Source of the DNA: CAVVSQ01 sp963848825
GTDB taxonomy: Bacteria > Planctomycetota > Planctomycetia > Gemmatales > Gemmataceae
Direction of reading: 5' to 3'
DNA: 64,000 nucleotides
Assembly (NCBI GenBank): GCA_963848825.1
Contig: CAWKFA010000002.1
Coordinates: 558,001 to 622,000, forward strand
The notes under the pieces were generated by a model. It did not search any database. It was not told the DNA's origin and worked only from the letters and a program-made list of their open reading frames with translations. A program made the position numbers and the translations under genes. Of this stretch, positions 34,755 through 43,908 are shown one piece after another (the first letter of the stretch is position 1; every line of letters begins with the position of its first letter).

Positions 34755-35207
34755 ATGACCAAACAGAATGAGCAGCCTTGTTATCTTGAGCCGACACAGG
34801 AGACCGGACGAGCCTTTGTCATGCGGCAGATTAAAGGCCCAATCGTCATGCTCAATTTACTGCGGTTCCGTAAAACAGCGGACTATTCAGCGGCGCCTCA
34901 ACTTGCTCCCAAATCTCCGATCCGTGGTGCGGAAGCCTTCGATCTCTACATCACCCACACTCTGCCATTTCTTCATCAATCCGGTGGCGAGCTGGTATTT
35001 CTTGGTGCTGGGGGAAATTTTCTGGTCGGGCCTGCCAACGAGCGCTGGGACAAGGTAATGCTCGTTCGTCATCATAGCGCCCAGAAATTTCTGTCGTTTG
35101 CGTCAAATGATGGCTATTTGGCAGGTATGGGACACCGGCTTGCAGCGCTGGAAGACTCCCGACTCCTGCCAATCATTGAGGAAACTCGGGCGATGGCAAC
35201 CCGATGA
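34755..35207 (+). CDS. DUF1330 family protein
   Basis: It is 150 residues. I place the start at ATG 34755 (MTKQNEQPCYLEPTQETGRAF), not the 43-codon extension in a region of weaker coding. The ferredoxin-like dimeric domain reads GPIVMLNLLRFRKTADY, AFDLYITHTLPFLHQSGGELVFLGAGG and WDKVMLVRHHSAQKFLSFASN. No reaction is known. The stop overlaps the next start (ATGA). It heads the group DUF1330, DUF4385 remnant, uvsE, SDR, DUF1990. Confidence 0.83.
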   Translation: MTKQNEQPCYLEPTQETGRAFVMRQIKGPIVMLNLLRFRKTADYSAAPQLAPKSPIRGAEAFDLYITHTLPFLHQSGGELVFLGAGGNFLVGPANERWDKVMLVRHHSAQKFLSFASNDGYLAGMGHRLAALEDSRLLPIIEETRAMATR

Positions 35208-35293
35208 CGCGCCCGGCCTTCAATTACACGCTCGACTTCAAGGCCATCGACTTCCGGCTGACAAAGCCCTCGTGGAATTCGGGGAACCCATGA
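35204..35293 (+). pseudogene. N-terminal remnant of a DUF4385 protein
   Basis: 29 codons start with ATG at 35204, overlapping the DUF1330 stop. They read FNYTLDFKAIDFR, the start of DUF4385 proteins (normally DFR is followed by KHPELYRVG). After this the match ends and the frame stops at 35291-35293, inside the uvsE start (CATGA). It is probably what is left after a deletion that brought uvsE next to the remnant. The family assignment rests on memory of the conserved N-terminus. Confidence 0.5.
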
Positions 35294-36437
35294 TTCGCCT
35301 CGGCCTTTGCTGCATGTTTCGTGAGCAGCCGATCAAGTTCGTCACCACGACGGCGACCGCCATCGCCAGGATGACAAGGCCCGACGCCCTGGCGAAGCTG
35401 GCCCGGCTCTGCGCCGCCAACGCCGAGGCGCTGCTGGCCGCGCTGCAGTTCTGCGCCGCCAACGGCATCGGCTGCTTTCGCATCAACAGTCAGATTCTTC
35501 CGGTCAAAACCCATCCAACGTGCGGCTACGCCAGCGCTGATCTTCCTGAAGCCGGGGAAATCGTGCGCCGGCTTCAAGGAGTGCGGCAGGTTCGCAAAGA
35601 AGCACAAGCTGCGGACCTGCTTTCACCCGGATCAGTTCGTGGTCCTGAACTCGCCACGGCCCGAAGTCGTCGAGGCGTCGGTGCGCGAGCTGGAATACCA
35701 GGCCGAAGTCGCAGAATGGGTCGGTGCCGATGTCATCAACATCCACGGCGGCGGGGCTTACGGCAACAAGCAACAGGCGCTGGCCGACTTTGCCCGCAAT
35801 CTCCAGCTTCTTTCACCCCGGGTCAGAAGCCGCTTGACCGTCGAGAATGACGACAAGACCTACACCCCCGCCGATCTGCTGCCGGTCTGCCAGGCCGAAG
35901 GTATCCCGCTGGTCTACGACGTGCATCATCATCGCTGCAACCCCGACGGCCTGACCGTCGAGCAAGCCACTTGGCAAGCGCTGGCGACCTGGAATCGGGA
36001 GCCGATGGTCCATATATCCAGCCCGCTCGATGGCTGGGAGGGGCCAAAGCCGCAGCGCCATCATGACTTCATCGACATGAAAGATTTCCCAACGTGCTGG
36101 CTGGGGAACAAGATCACGGTGGAGGTCGAGGCGAAGGCGAAGGAAGCTGGCGGTGCTGAAGCTGCTGGCCGGGTTGCCGAAGCCCGACGCCAACTGGTTC
36201 GTCTACATCATGCGCTGTTCCGACGGCTCGCTCTATACCGGGATCACCAACGACGTGAGCCGTCGTCGCGAGCAGCACAATGCCGGGAGCGCTTCGCGCT
36301 ATACCCGCAACCGCCTGCCCGTCACTCTGGTCTACCAGGAGGTGCAGGCCAATCGCAGCCTGGCCTTGAAGCGTGAGCTGGCGATCAAGGCCCTGTCTCG
36401 ACAGATGAAAGAAGCGCTGATCCGGCTGGCGAGATGA
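35290..36437 (+). CDS. uvsE: UvsE-type UV damage endonuclease reading into a C-terminal GIY-YIG nuclease domain
   Basis: Residues 1-290 are a UvsE/UvdE TIM-barrel endonuclease, which nicks DNA 5' to UV photoproducts: MIRLGLCCMFREQPIKF, GCFRINSQILPVKTHP, TCFHPDQFVVLNSPRPE, VINIHGGGAYGNK, LTVENDDKTYTP, YDVHHHRCNPDG and HISSPLDGW supply the metal-binding residues. Frames change near 35567 (extra G) and 36150 (extra G in a GGAAG run). After VEVEAKAKE the corrected frame continues LAVLKLLAGLPKPDANWFVYIMRCSDG, then YTGITNDVSRRREQHNAG, a GIY-YIG domain of the UPF0213 type. No stop lies between the two. The GIY-YIG part could also start separately at GTG 36153, but this is poor. Confidence 0.82.
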
Positions 36438-36445
36438 GAGCGAAG

Positions 36446-37390
36446 CTACTCGTTTTTCGTGCTGTTGAGTGCCCTCTGGATCGCTTCTCGAATCGTCATC
36501 GGCTTGATGGCAAACACGTTCAATGCAGTCCTGTCCTGTACGACAGTCGGATTTTTCAGCCCCTCGATCAAGTGCCGCCCGACCTCGAAGGCCGTGGGTG
36601 TCACCAGTGCCAGCCACAAGCTCGAAAGGTAGGGCGTCAACACCGGCACCGAGATCAGCCAGCGCCGCAACCCTCTCTGTCGCGCGTATTCGCGGATCAT
36701 GCCGCCGTAGGTCGTGACATCCGGGCTGCCAATTTCGAAGATGCGACTCTCGCCTGGAGGCAAGTCCTTCGCCGCCAGTAGGTACGCCAGAACATCGTCC
36801 ACCGCGATCGGTTGAGTGGGCGTCGTGAGCCAGCGGGGGCAGAGCATGACCGGCAGGCGGTCGGTCAGCGACTTTACCAGATCGAAGGACAGGCTGCCCG
36901 TGCCAATCACCAGTGACGCCCGGAACTCGATGATTTCCACGCTGGAGTTGCGCAAAATCTTGCCAACCTCGTGGCGGCTGCGAAGGTGCGGCGAGAGTTT
37001 CACGTCGGCCTCGTCGCCCAGCCCACCAAGGTAGATGATGCGGCGTACCCCGGCCTTCTTGGCGGCCCCGGCGAAGTTCAGCGCGGCCTGCCGGTCATCT
37101 TTCTCGAAGTCCTTCGAGCCGGACATCAGGTGAACAAGGTAATAAGCCGTGTGCACGCCCTGCAGAGCTTCATCCAGCGACAGCGGGTCAAGGACATCGC
37201 CCCGAACGATCTGCGTGGATTCCTTGACAATAGCACGCAACTTGTTGGGCGTTCGGGCCAAGCACCGGAGAATCATGGACTGTTTTTCCAGCAGCGGTAT
37301 CAGCCGACCGCCGACGTAGCCGGTTGCGCCCGCCAACAGCACGGCGGGAGCCCTCGGTACGTCAGGAGTTTCAAATTCCCGTGTCAGCAT
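36446..37390 (-). CDS. NAD(P)-binding epimerase/reductase (atypical SDR)
   Basis: It is 314 residues and intact. The nucleotide motif is LLAGATGYVGGRLIPLLE. TAYYLVHLMSGSKDFEKDDR is the conserved second block of the YbjT-like atypical SDR group. No classical YxxxK is obvious. Longer relatives carry an extra C-terminal DUF2867 domain, which is missing here. Such proteins often neighbour photolyases and DUF1990 genes in bacteria; that is recollection. It converges with the nuclease gene nine bases away. Confidence 0.82.
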   Translation of the reverse strand: MLTREFETPDVPRAPAVLLAGATGYVGGRLIPLLEKQSMILRCLARTPNKLRAIVKESTQIVRGDVLDPLSLDEALQGVHTAYYLVHLMSGSKDFEKDDRQAALNFAGAAKKAGVRRIIYLGGLGDEADVKLSPHLRSRHEVGKILRNSSVEIIEFRASLVIGTGSLSFDLVKSLTDRLPVMLCPRWLTTPTQPIAVDDVLAYLLAAKDLPPGESRIFEIGSPDVTTYGGMIREYARQRGLRRWLISVPVLTPYLSSLWLALVTPTAFEVGRHLIEGLKNPTVVQDRTALNVFAIKPMTIREAIQRALNSTKNE

Positions 37391-37511
37391 CGCCTTCGGT
37401 CAGTCTCCCGGTTGGGAACTGGGTTGCGTTGCGGATAATATTCTACAGGGGCAGTTTACCGTTTATCGAACCACGGCACAGCCTTGACCGCAGGTGAGAT
37501 AGAAGGAGGGG

Positions 37512-38102
37512 ATGTTGTCGCTGCGAAAGCCGTCTGCTGAGTCACTCCGGCCATTTCTGGAAGCGCAGGCGAAGCTGCCCTTCAGCTACGCGGCGGTGGG
37601 CGCAACCGCCAAAACGCCGCCCGCTGACTATGCCGTGGACCGCACCCGAATCAAGCTGGGCGAGGGCGAGCCAGTGTTCCAGGCAGCAAAAGCCGCCTTG
37701 CGGCGCTGGGAGCAGTTCCAGCTAGGCTGGGTCGAGGCGTGGTCGCCGGACACGCCGATCAGGTCCGGCGAAGTCGTGGCGGTGATGGGCCACGCCTTTG
37801 GCTGGTGGTGGTCAAACGCCTGCCGGATAGTCTACGTCGTGGACGAGTCAGGGCCGATCAGCAAGTTCGGTTTCGCTTATGGAACGTTGCCCGGCCACGT
37901 CGAAAGCGGTGAAGAACGATTCTTGATTGAGTGGGACCGGAGCGACGACAGTGTGTGGTACGACATCCTGGCCTTTTCCCGTCCGAATCACTTATTGACT
38001 CGACTCGGCTACCCGCTTGTGCGCCGCTTGCAAAAGCGCTTCGGACGCGACTCGGCGGCGGCGATGCTGCGAGTTGTCGGAGAGACGGCTTTGGTGAGAT
38101 AA
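37512..38102 (+). CDS. DUF1990 family protein
   Basis: It is 196 residues and intact, with ATG at 37512 behind AAGGAGGGG. Family blocks: LPFSYAAVGAT, VDRTRIKLGEGEPVFQAAKAALRRWEQFQLGW and YGTLPGHVESGEERFLIEWD. Function unknown; related proteins are often next to photolyase or SDR genes. About 75 bases of its 3' coding end and 60 bases after it are duplicated at 39048-39180. Confidence 0.87.
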   Translation: MLSLRKPSAESLRPFLEAQAKLPFSYAAVGATAKTPPADYAVDRTRIKLGEGEPVFQAAKAALRRWEQFQLGWVEAWSPDTPIRSGEVVAVMGHAFGWWWSNACRIVYVVDESGPISKFGFAYGTLPGHVESGEERFLIEWDRSDDSVWYDILAFSRPNHLLTRLGYPLVRRLQKRFGRDSAAAMLRVVGETALVR

Positions 38103-38158
38103 TCCGGGCCGACGCATCATGGTAGACAGAAGGATACCGCATGGACATTGCCGCCGAA

Positions 38159-38534
38159 AAGCTCCAACGGAGTGCGCTATGCTAGCCCAGGCTGAAAGCC
38201 TGGGGACGACGACACAAACAAACACCAAGCTCCAACGGAGCGCTCTAACCATCGAGCCACGCCATGCCGCAATCTCATGCCGCCATACTTGTTCACCTGA
38301 TTTTTTCCACGACAAATCGTGATCCGTGATTCAACCCGAGATACAAAACCGTATGCCAATCCGCGAATGCAAAGGCGATTTTGATCAATGGCATAATTTT
38401 TGACGAAATGGAATACGAGGAACGCTATTTGTGGGAATATGGTTAGCGCGTCCCTTTGGGGCTTAATATCGTTTGTGTCCGTCGGTACCCAGGCTTTCAG
38501 CCTGGGCTAGCATAGACGCCCCGTTGGGGCTTGG
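38159..38534. mobile_element. Internally deleted IS200-type satellite, copy 1
   Basis: Both ends match the full element at 39179-39854: GCTCCAACGGAG, CTATGCTAGC and the CCCAGG/CCTGGG hairpin on the left, and CCCAGGCTTTCAGCCTGGG plus GCCCCGTTGGGGC on the right. Inside, about 100 bases of the transposase start (from 38264) join directly to about 70 bases of its end. The 3' part reads ATGGAATACGAGGAACGC like the full gene. The reading frame is lost. Confidence 0.85.
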
Positions 38535-38673
38535 TGCTTGCTTGTGTCGAGTGGCCGGCATCGCATCAAAGTTGTTGCCGACATTCGCCGGTCCGCTCCT
38601 CCGATTTCGTTCGGCGTTGGGTCGTTACCGTCACGGTGTGCCCCGGGCAGCTTCTGTAAGATAATCCGGCACA

Positions 38674-39047
38674 AAGCTCCAACGGAGCGCTCTATGCTAG
38701 CCCAGGCTGAAAGCCTGGGGACGACGACACAAACAAACACCAAGCTCCAACGGATGCCTAACCATCGAGCCACGCCATACCGCAATCTCATGCCGCCATA
38801 CTCGTTCACCTGATTTTTTCCACGACAAATCGTGATCCGTGATTCAACCCGAGATACAAAACCGTATGCCAATCCGCGAATGCAAAGGCGATTTTGATCA
38901 ATGGCACAATTTTTGACGAAATGGAATACGAGGAACGCTATTTGTGGGAATATGGTTAGCGGCGCCCCTTTGGGGCTTAATATCGTTTGTGTCCGTCGGT
39001 ACCCAGGCTTTCAGCCTGGGCTAGCATAGAGCGCCCCGTTGGGGCTT
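38674..39047. mobile_element. Internally deleted IS200-type satellite, copy 2
   Basis: The same deletion junction as copy 1 (the text around GATTTTGATCAATGGCAC joining AATTTTTGACGAAATGG), so both come from one deletion event followed by duplication. It lies 139 bases after copy 1. The small gap between the copies holds nothing I recognise. Confidence 0.85.
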
Positions 39048-39180
39048 ATTGCAAAAGCGCTTCGGACGTGCTCGGCGGCGATGATGATGAGAGTCGTGGG
39101 CGAGACAGATTCGGTCAGATATGGGGCAATCGCGCATCGTAACAGGCAGAGTGACACCGCATGGACATTGCCGCCGAAAA
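39048..39180 (+). repeat. Degenerate duplicate of the DUF1990 gene end
   Basis: It corresponds to 38028-38160: TTGCAAAAGCGCTTCGGACG starts both, and GACATTGCCGCCGAAAA ends both just before an element copy. Several substitutions and small indels show the duplicate is old or decaying. Confidence 0.8.
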
Positions 39181-39854
39181 GCTCCAACGGAGCGTCTATG
39201 CTAGCCCAGGCTGAAAGCCTGGGTACAACAACGACGCAAACAACGTTAAACCCCAACAGGGTGCTCTAACCATCGAGGTACGCCATGCCGCAATCTCATG
39301 CCGCGATACTCGTTCATCTGATTTTTTCCACGAAAAATCGTGAACCCGTGATTCAACCCGACATAGATTCGGAACTTTATTCCTACCTCGCTACCGCATG
39401 CCAATCCGCGAATTCAAGCGCGATTTTGATCAATGGCACCAGCGATCATGTTCATTTGCTGATCAATCTGGGACGCCAAACAACGATCGCCGGCCTTGTC
39501 CAAGGGATCAAAACCAGTTCATCCGCCTGGATCAAATCCAAGGGCCCGTTCTACCGTAATTTCCTCTGGCAAAATGGCTATGGCGCGTTTTCAATTGGCC
39601 AATCTGGCGTGCCCACCTTGAAAAAATACATCGCCAATCAAAAGGAGCACCATCGCGTCGTGACATTTCAGGAGGAGTACCGCGAGTTTTTGAACAAATA
39701 CGAAATGGAGTATGACGAGCGCTATTTATGGGATTGAACCCTCGTGCCCGCTCAGGAATGTGGTTAGCGCGCCCCGTTGGGGCTTAATGTTGGTTTGTGT
39801 CCGTCGGTCCCCAGGCTTTCAGCCTGGGCTATCATAGACGCCCCGTTGGGGCTT
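39179..39854 (+). mobile_element. IS200/IS605-type element, full-length copy
   Basis: About 676 bases. Both ends carry the same pair of hairpins: CCCAGGCTGAAAGCCTGGG near 39200-39230 on the left and its complement near 39810-39830 on the right, plus GCCCCGTTGGGGC. The transposase gene lies between them. Hairpin ends instead of clean terminal inverted repeats are typical of Y1/HUH elements. Confidence 0.85.
39285..39737 (+). CDS. tnpA: IS200/IS605-family Y1 (HUH) transposase
   Basis: It is 150 residues. The HUH motif is H55-V-H57 in SDHVHLLINL and the catalytic tyrosine is Y115 in LKKYIANQKEHHRV. The C-terminus EMEYDERYLWD is typical of the family. It cuts and rejoins single-stranded DNA hairpin ends. 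The start is ATG at 39285 behind GAGG. Intact frame, in contrast to the two deleted copies upstream, so it could serve them in trans. Confidence 0.93.
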   Translation: MPQSHAAILVHLIFSTKNREPVIQPDIDSELYSYLATACQSANSSAILINGTSDHVHLLINLGRQTTIAGLVQGIKTSSSAWIKSKGPFYRNFLWQNGYGAFSIGQSGVPTLKKYIANQKEHHRVVTFQEEYREFLNKYEMEYDERYLWD

Positions 39855-40080
39855 GGTGTTTGTTTGTGTCGTCTGGCCCGTGAACGCGATTCCAGCCTAA
39901 TCTAATCAAGGGGGGCGGGGCACGGCGAATAGGGTTCGGCATCGCCATCCCCCAATTGAGCGCCACGGTTTCGCAACCGCGCCCGTCCGCGCTTCATCCG
40001 ACTACTCCGCGCTGCGGCGGACCTTCGATACAACATTGGCAACGGTCCCATTGGGTCGCCCCACTTTCTAGGAGAAGACG
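39855..40080. other. Gap between the IS200 element and the esterase gene
   Basis: Together with the element's 3' hairpins this makes a 343-base stretch without a gene. TTCTAGGAGAAGACG before 40081 contains the likely ribosome binding site AGGAG. Nothing else is recognised. Confidence 0.5.
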
Positions 40081-41491
40081 ATGCTGGAGAACCTCTCTCG
40101 TTCGGCCGTCGCGGCTTTGGTTTTGGCCGTTGCTTTGTTGGCGCCTGCGTCCTTGTCCGGTCAGGGCTTCAAGGGGCCGGGCAAGACCAAGCTGCCTGAC
40201 TTCATTCCCGCCGGGTACGACGACTATCAAAACATGCTCGATCAGCTTGGCATCACGAAAGTGCGCAAGGGTCGCGATTCGAAGGTTCCGGATACTTCGA
40301 ATGAGACCACCGCCAATGTCTACGCGGATACCATGCCGCAGCTGTTAACCTTCAAGGATGGGGCGAAAGTGACGTCGGCGACGCAGTGGCCCAAGCGGCG
40401 CGCGGAGATCGTCGAGGACTTTGAGCGCGAAGTTTATGGCAGGGTGCCGAAGAACGTGCCCAAGGTAACCTGGGAAGTGACGAATACCACCGAAGGGGAA
40501 AGCGGCGGCATCGCGACGGTGACGAAAACGCTGGTCGGCCATGTCGACAACAGCGGCTTTCCCGAGATCAAGGTCGATATTCAGGCCAGCTTCACCGTGC
40601 CCAAGCATGCCGCCGGGCGGGTGCCGATGCTGTTGCAATTTGGTTTCGCGGGGGGCTTTGGCGGCAAGGGGGGCGGGGCCAATTCATGGACGCAACAGGC
40701 GCTCGAACAAGGGCTGGGGCTACGGCACGATTAACCCGGGCAGCGTCCAGGGGGACAACAGTCGGCTGCGCGAGGGGATTATCGGCTTGACCAACAAGGG
40801 CAAGCCGCGCAGCCCCGAAGACTGGGGCGCGCTGCGGGCCTGGGGTTGGGGCGTGAGCTGCCTCATCGATTACTTCGAGGCTAATCCCGATTCGGGCGTC
40901 GATCCGACCAAGGTGTGCATCACCGGGGTGTCGCGGTACGGCAAGGCGGCGCTCGTCGCCACGGCCTTCGATACGCGCGTGGCGGCGGGGTTTGTCGCCT
41001 CGTCCGGGGCGGGCGGCGTCAAGCTGCACCGTCATATCTTTGGCGAGCTTTTGGAAAACGTGGCGAGCCGCAATGAATACCACTGGATGGCGGGCAACTA
41101 CCTGAAGTATGCGGCAGAGGCGGGCAAGTTCGGGGAGAAAACCGCGGCGGACTTACCTGTCGATCAGCACCAGCTCGTGGCGCTGTGTGCCCCCCGGCCA
41201 TGTCTCATCAGTCATGGCATTCCGCCGGGCGACCCGAACTGGATCGATGCGCGCGGGGGCTTCATGGCCGGCGTGCTGGCTGGCCCGGCCTATCGGCTGC
41301 TCGGCAAGAAGGACCTCGGTTCGCCCGGGGACTACTTGACCGATCCGGTACCGCCCATCAATACGCTCATTGGCGGCGAGTTGGCCTGGCGCCAGCATGA
41401 TGGCGGCCACACGAACGGGCCAAATTTCCCGACGTTTTTTGAATGGGCGGGCCGGTATATATCCACACCGGGCTTGCGCGAGAAGAAATAG
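40081..41491 (+). CDS. Secreted glucuronoyl esterase-like alpha/beta hydrolase (CE15), one frameshift
   Basis: ATG at 40081 is followed by a signal peptide (AALVLAVALLAPASLSGQG). CE15 enzymes split ester bonds between glucuronoxylan and lignin. The nucleophile elbow is TGVSRYGKAAL, matching the family GxSRxGK motif, and the likely catalytic His is in WRQHDGGHTNGP. LRAWGWGVSCLIDYFEANP and LCAPRPCLISHG are also characteristic. The frame shifts near 40715; dropping one G from GGG yields GWGYGTINPGSVQGDNSR. About 470 residues in all. Polysaccharide breakdown in the periplasm or outside the cell is inferred from the family. Confidence 0.87.
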
Positions 41492-41507
41492 GAATGTCGG
41501 CGTGAGA

Positions 41508-41533
41508 CCCAGGGTTGGAGCACCAGCCCTGGG
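41508..41533. terminator. Bidirectional terminator hairpin
   Basis: The 11-pair stem CCCAGGGTTGG / CCAGCCCTGGG (one G-U) with loop AGCA lies between the convergent esterase and type III PKS genes. The T-run is short (TTTG) on the plus strand. Confidence 0.6.
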
Positions 41534-41544
41534 TTTGTCATTTC

Positions 41545-42648
41545 TCACCAGAACACCATGCCCTCGACGACCATGCCGGGGCCGAAGCCCAGGGCGACGC
41601 AGGGGAGTGGGGCGGACTGGCGCGGAGGCGGTCGACAATGAAGAGGATGGTGGGCGAGGACATGTTGCCGAAGCCGTGAAGGATTTCGCGTGAGGCGGAT
41701 GCAGTGCCCTTGCGCAAGCCAAGCGATTCCTCGATGGACGAGAGAATGCGTGGGCCGCCCGGGTGGATGGCCCAGGAAGCGATCGTCGGGATGGTGAGAC
41801 CAAGGCTGGCGAGCCATTCCTTGAGCCAGGGCCCGAGGTGCTGGGCGATGAGGCCGGGTACGCGGGTGGACAGCGTCATGTCGAAGCCATGGTTGCCGAC
41901 AGACCAGGTCATGGCCTGTTCGGAGCCGGGAAACAGGCACGAGCCGCTGGCCTGGTGGCGCCAGCGTTCTTCTGAGAAGTCGCTATCCAGAGCAGCGACG
42001 ACGGCGGCGGCGCCGTCGCCAAAAAGCGCGTTGCCGACCATACGTTTGGGGTTCCACGGGTAATAGTAGTGGATGCTGGAAAGCTCGGTGGCGCAGACCA
42101 GGACGCGTGCCGCGGGCGTGCTTTCCGCGAAGGCGCGGGCCACGCGCAGGGCGTTGAAGGCGCCGTGGCAGCCCATGAAGCCGATGTGCGTGCGAGCGAC
42201 CGTGGGCCGCATGGTCAAGGCCTTCATGAGGCCGATATCGAAACCTGGCGCCGCGAAGCCGGTACACGAAACCGTCACAAGATGCGTCAGGTCCCCCGGG
42301 TCTACGCAGGCCTGGCTCAAGGCGGCGCTGCGCTGCTTCGAGGGCCAGGGGCAAGGCTTCCTGTTCATAGACGCGCATACGGTCCGCAGTGTCGGGGCCG
42401 GGCCCTGCCGGAGCTTTTGGCACAAAGCAGCTACCGCTTTGGTTGGTGCCCTCCACGATATCGCGCAGCACTTCGCGGGAAATGACCATGTGACGGCCCG
42501 CTATTTCGGTGTGGTTGTACAACACCGTCATGCTGGCGGCCTTGTCCGCATCGCAGGCGGCCAAAACTTTCGCCGCTTCGATGGCCTCCGCCCGGCTTAT
42601 GCGGTGAGGAGGAACCGCGGTACCCATGCCAAGTATTGCAAGAGCCAT
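41545..42648 (-). CDS. Type III polyketide synthase (chalcone/stilbene synthase family), two frameshifts
   Basis: The start is ATG at 42648 (MALAILGMGTAVPPHRI). The catalytic triad is complete: Cys in VTVSCTGFAAPGFD, His in WAIHPGGPRIL and Asn in GFGNMSSPTILF. VGNALFGDGAAAVV is another family block. The coding frame changes near 42333 and near 41610; the pieces join to about 368 residues, ending LGFGPGMVVEGMVFW at 41545. It condenses malonyl-CoA units on a starter acyl-CoA. Next to a methyltransferase and FAD oxygenase it resembles phenolic-lipid (alkylresorcinol/quinone) or alkylpyrone clusters such as Streptomyces srsABC. Confidence 0.9.
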
Positions 42649-42697
42649 GTTGCTGCTGATCTCCGGGAAGGCTGAGTTTGGGCCGGATCCGTCCTTG

Positions 42698-43908
42698 CTA
42701 GCGCTGCGGGCTATCTTTCATTATGCCATGGGCTTTGCCGCTGAGGCGGGCACCCCAGGTCAGGGCGGCAGGGAAGGCGCGTAACAATGGGCGGACGCAG
42801 GCCACGGCGGCCGGGCGCATGGCCCACTGCGCGATGAGCTGGGAAGCGTAGAGGCGCGGTGCGAAGTGGCGGCGCCAGGCGCCGGCATAGCTCGCCGCTA
42901 ACGGCTTCAGTGCCGTCCGCGCTTCTCCGTTTTGTTTCCAGGCAATCAAGCGGCTGGCCAGGAGCCAGGCCGATTGCAGGGCGATGCTGATGCCTTCCGC
43001 GATCACCGGATGCGCCTCCCCGGCCGCATTGCCAACCAGCAAGATCTCGTCCTGGAAGCCGACGCGAATTCCGGGCCTTATGGGGCCGGCCGCCAGCCAG
43101 GCGTCTTCCTCCGTGGCGTCGCCGAGCACTTCATCCGCCCCCCGGCAATGTTGGCGAATATGGCGCAAGACAGCGGCGCCGGCATCGCCGGGGCTGCCTT
43201 GGCGAAGGGCGGCCAGTCGATCGCGCCGGACGCAGCAGGACAGGCTGACGCGGCCGTCCTCGCAGTGGACCATACCGCCATAGCCGCCAGGAAAAGCGAG
43301 CAAGGGCATAAGATCGGCCGCCAGCGTGCTGCCGCGAAAGTGCATCTTGAAGCCGAGCAGGTCCGATGCCAGCGGCGGCCGCCGGGGCGGCTGGCTGGGC
43401 AAGGTCCGGCGTCCCACGAACCATGGGCCGCCACCACGACGCCCGCTTCGATCATTGCGCTGGTGCCGCTCGGGACGGCTTGCAGGGCACACCGCCAGAC
43501 GTCATTCTCCTTGACCAGGGTGAGGGCCTTCCAGGGCTGATGAACTTGCGCGCCAGCCTGGCGTGCCCGTTCCAGCAGTAGCGTATCGAGGCGCTCTCTG
43601 GAAAGGGCGCGGCCCCAGAGCGGCGCCGTGCCACCCAGGGGCGGCAGGCCGGCTTCAAGAACCGTGGTGCCGGTAAATAAGCCAACTTTGCGCACAGGGG
43701 GCCCGGCTTCCTGGCGAAACACGTTACCGACACCGAGGCGATCGAGCAGCGGCAGGTTCGTGGCCGACAGATATTCGCCGCAGACCTTGCGGCGGGGAAA
43801 GGCCTTTTGCTCGATAATGGCCACGGACCAGCCGGCTTGCGCAAGCAAGAGCGCCGTCGCGGAGCCGCCCGGCCCGCCACCGATCACCACCGCGTCAAGC
43901 ACCGTCAC
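42698..43908 (-). CDS. FAD-dependent oxidoreductase/monooxygenase of the PKS operon (one frameshift)
   Basis: The N-terminal dinucleotide fold is DAVVIGGGPGGSATALLLAQAG, followed by RRKVCGEYLSATNLP, typical of the geranylgeranyl-reductase-like FAD group. The second FAD motif reads ILLVGNAAGEAHPVIAEGI. The frame moves near 43400 between VVVAAHGSWDAGPCPA and LASDLLGFKMHFRGS. The full length is about 403 residues. The start overlaps the upstream methyltransferase stop (ATGA) and the PKS gene follows 49 bases downstream. It likely hydroxylates the polyketide ring, as SrsC does, though reduction is possible. Confidence 0.85.
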
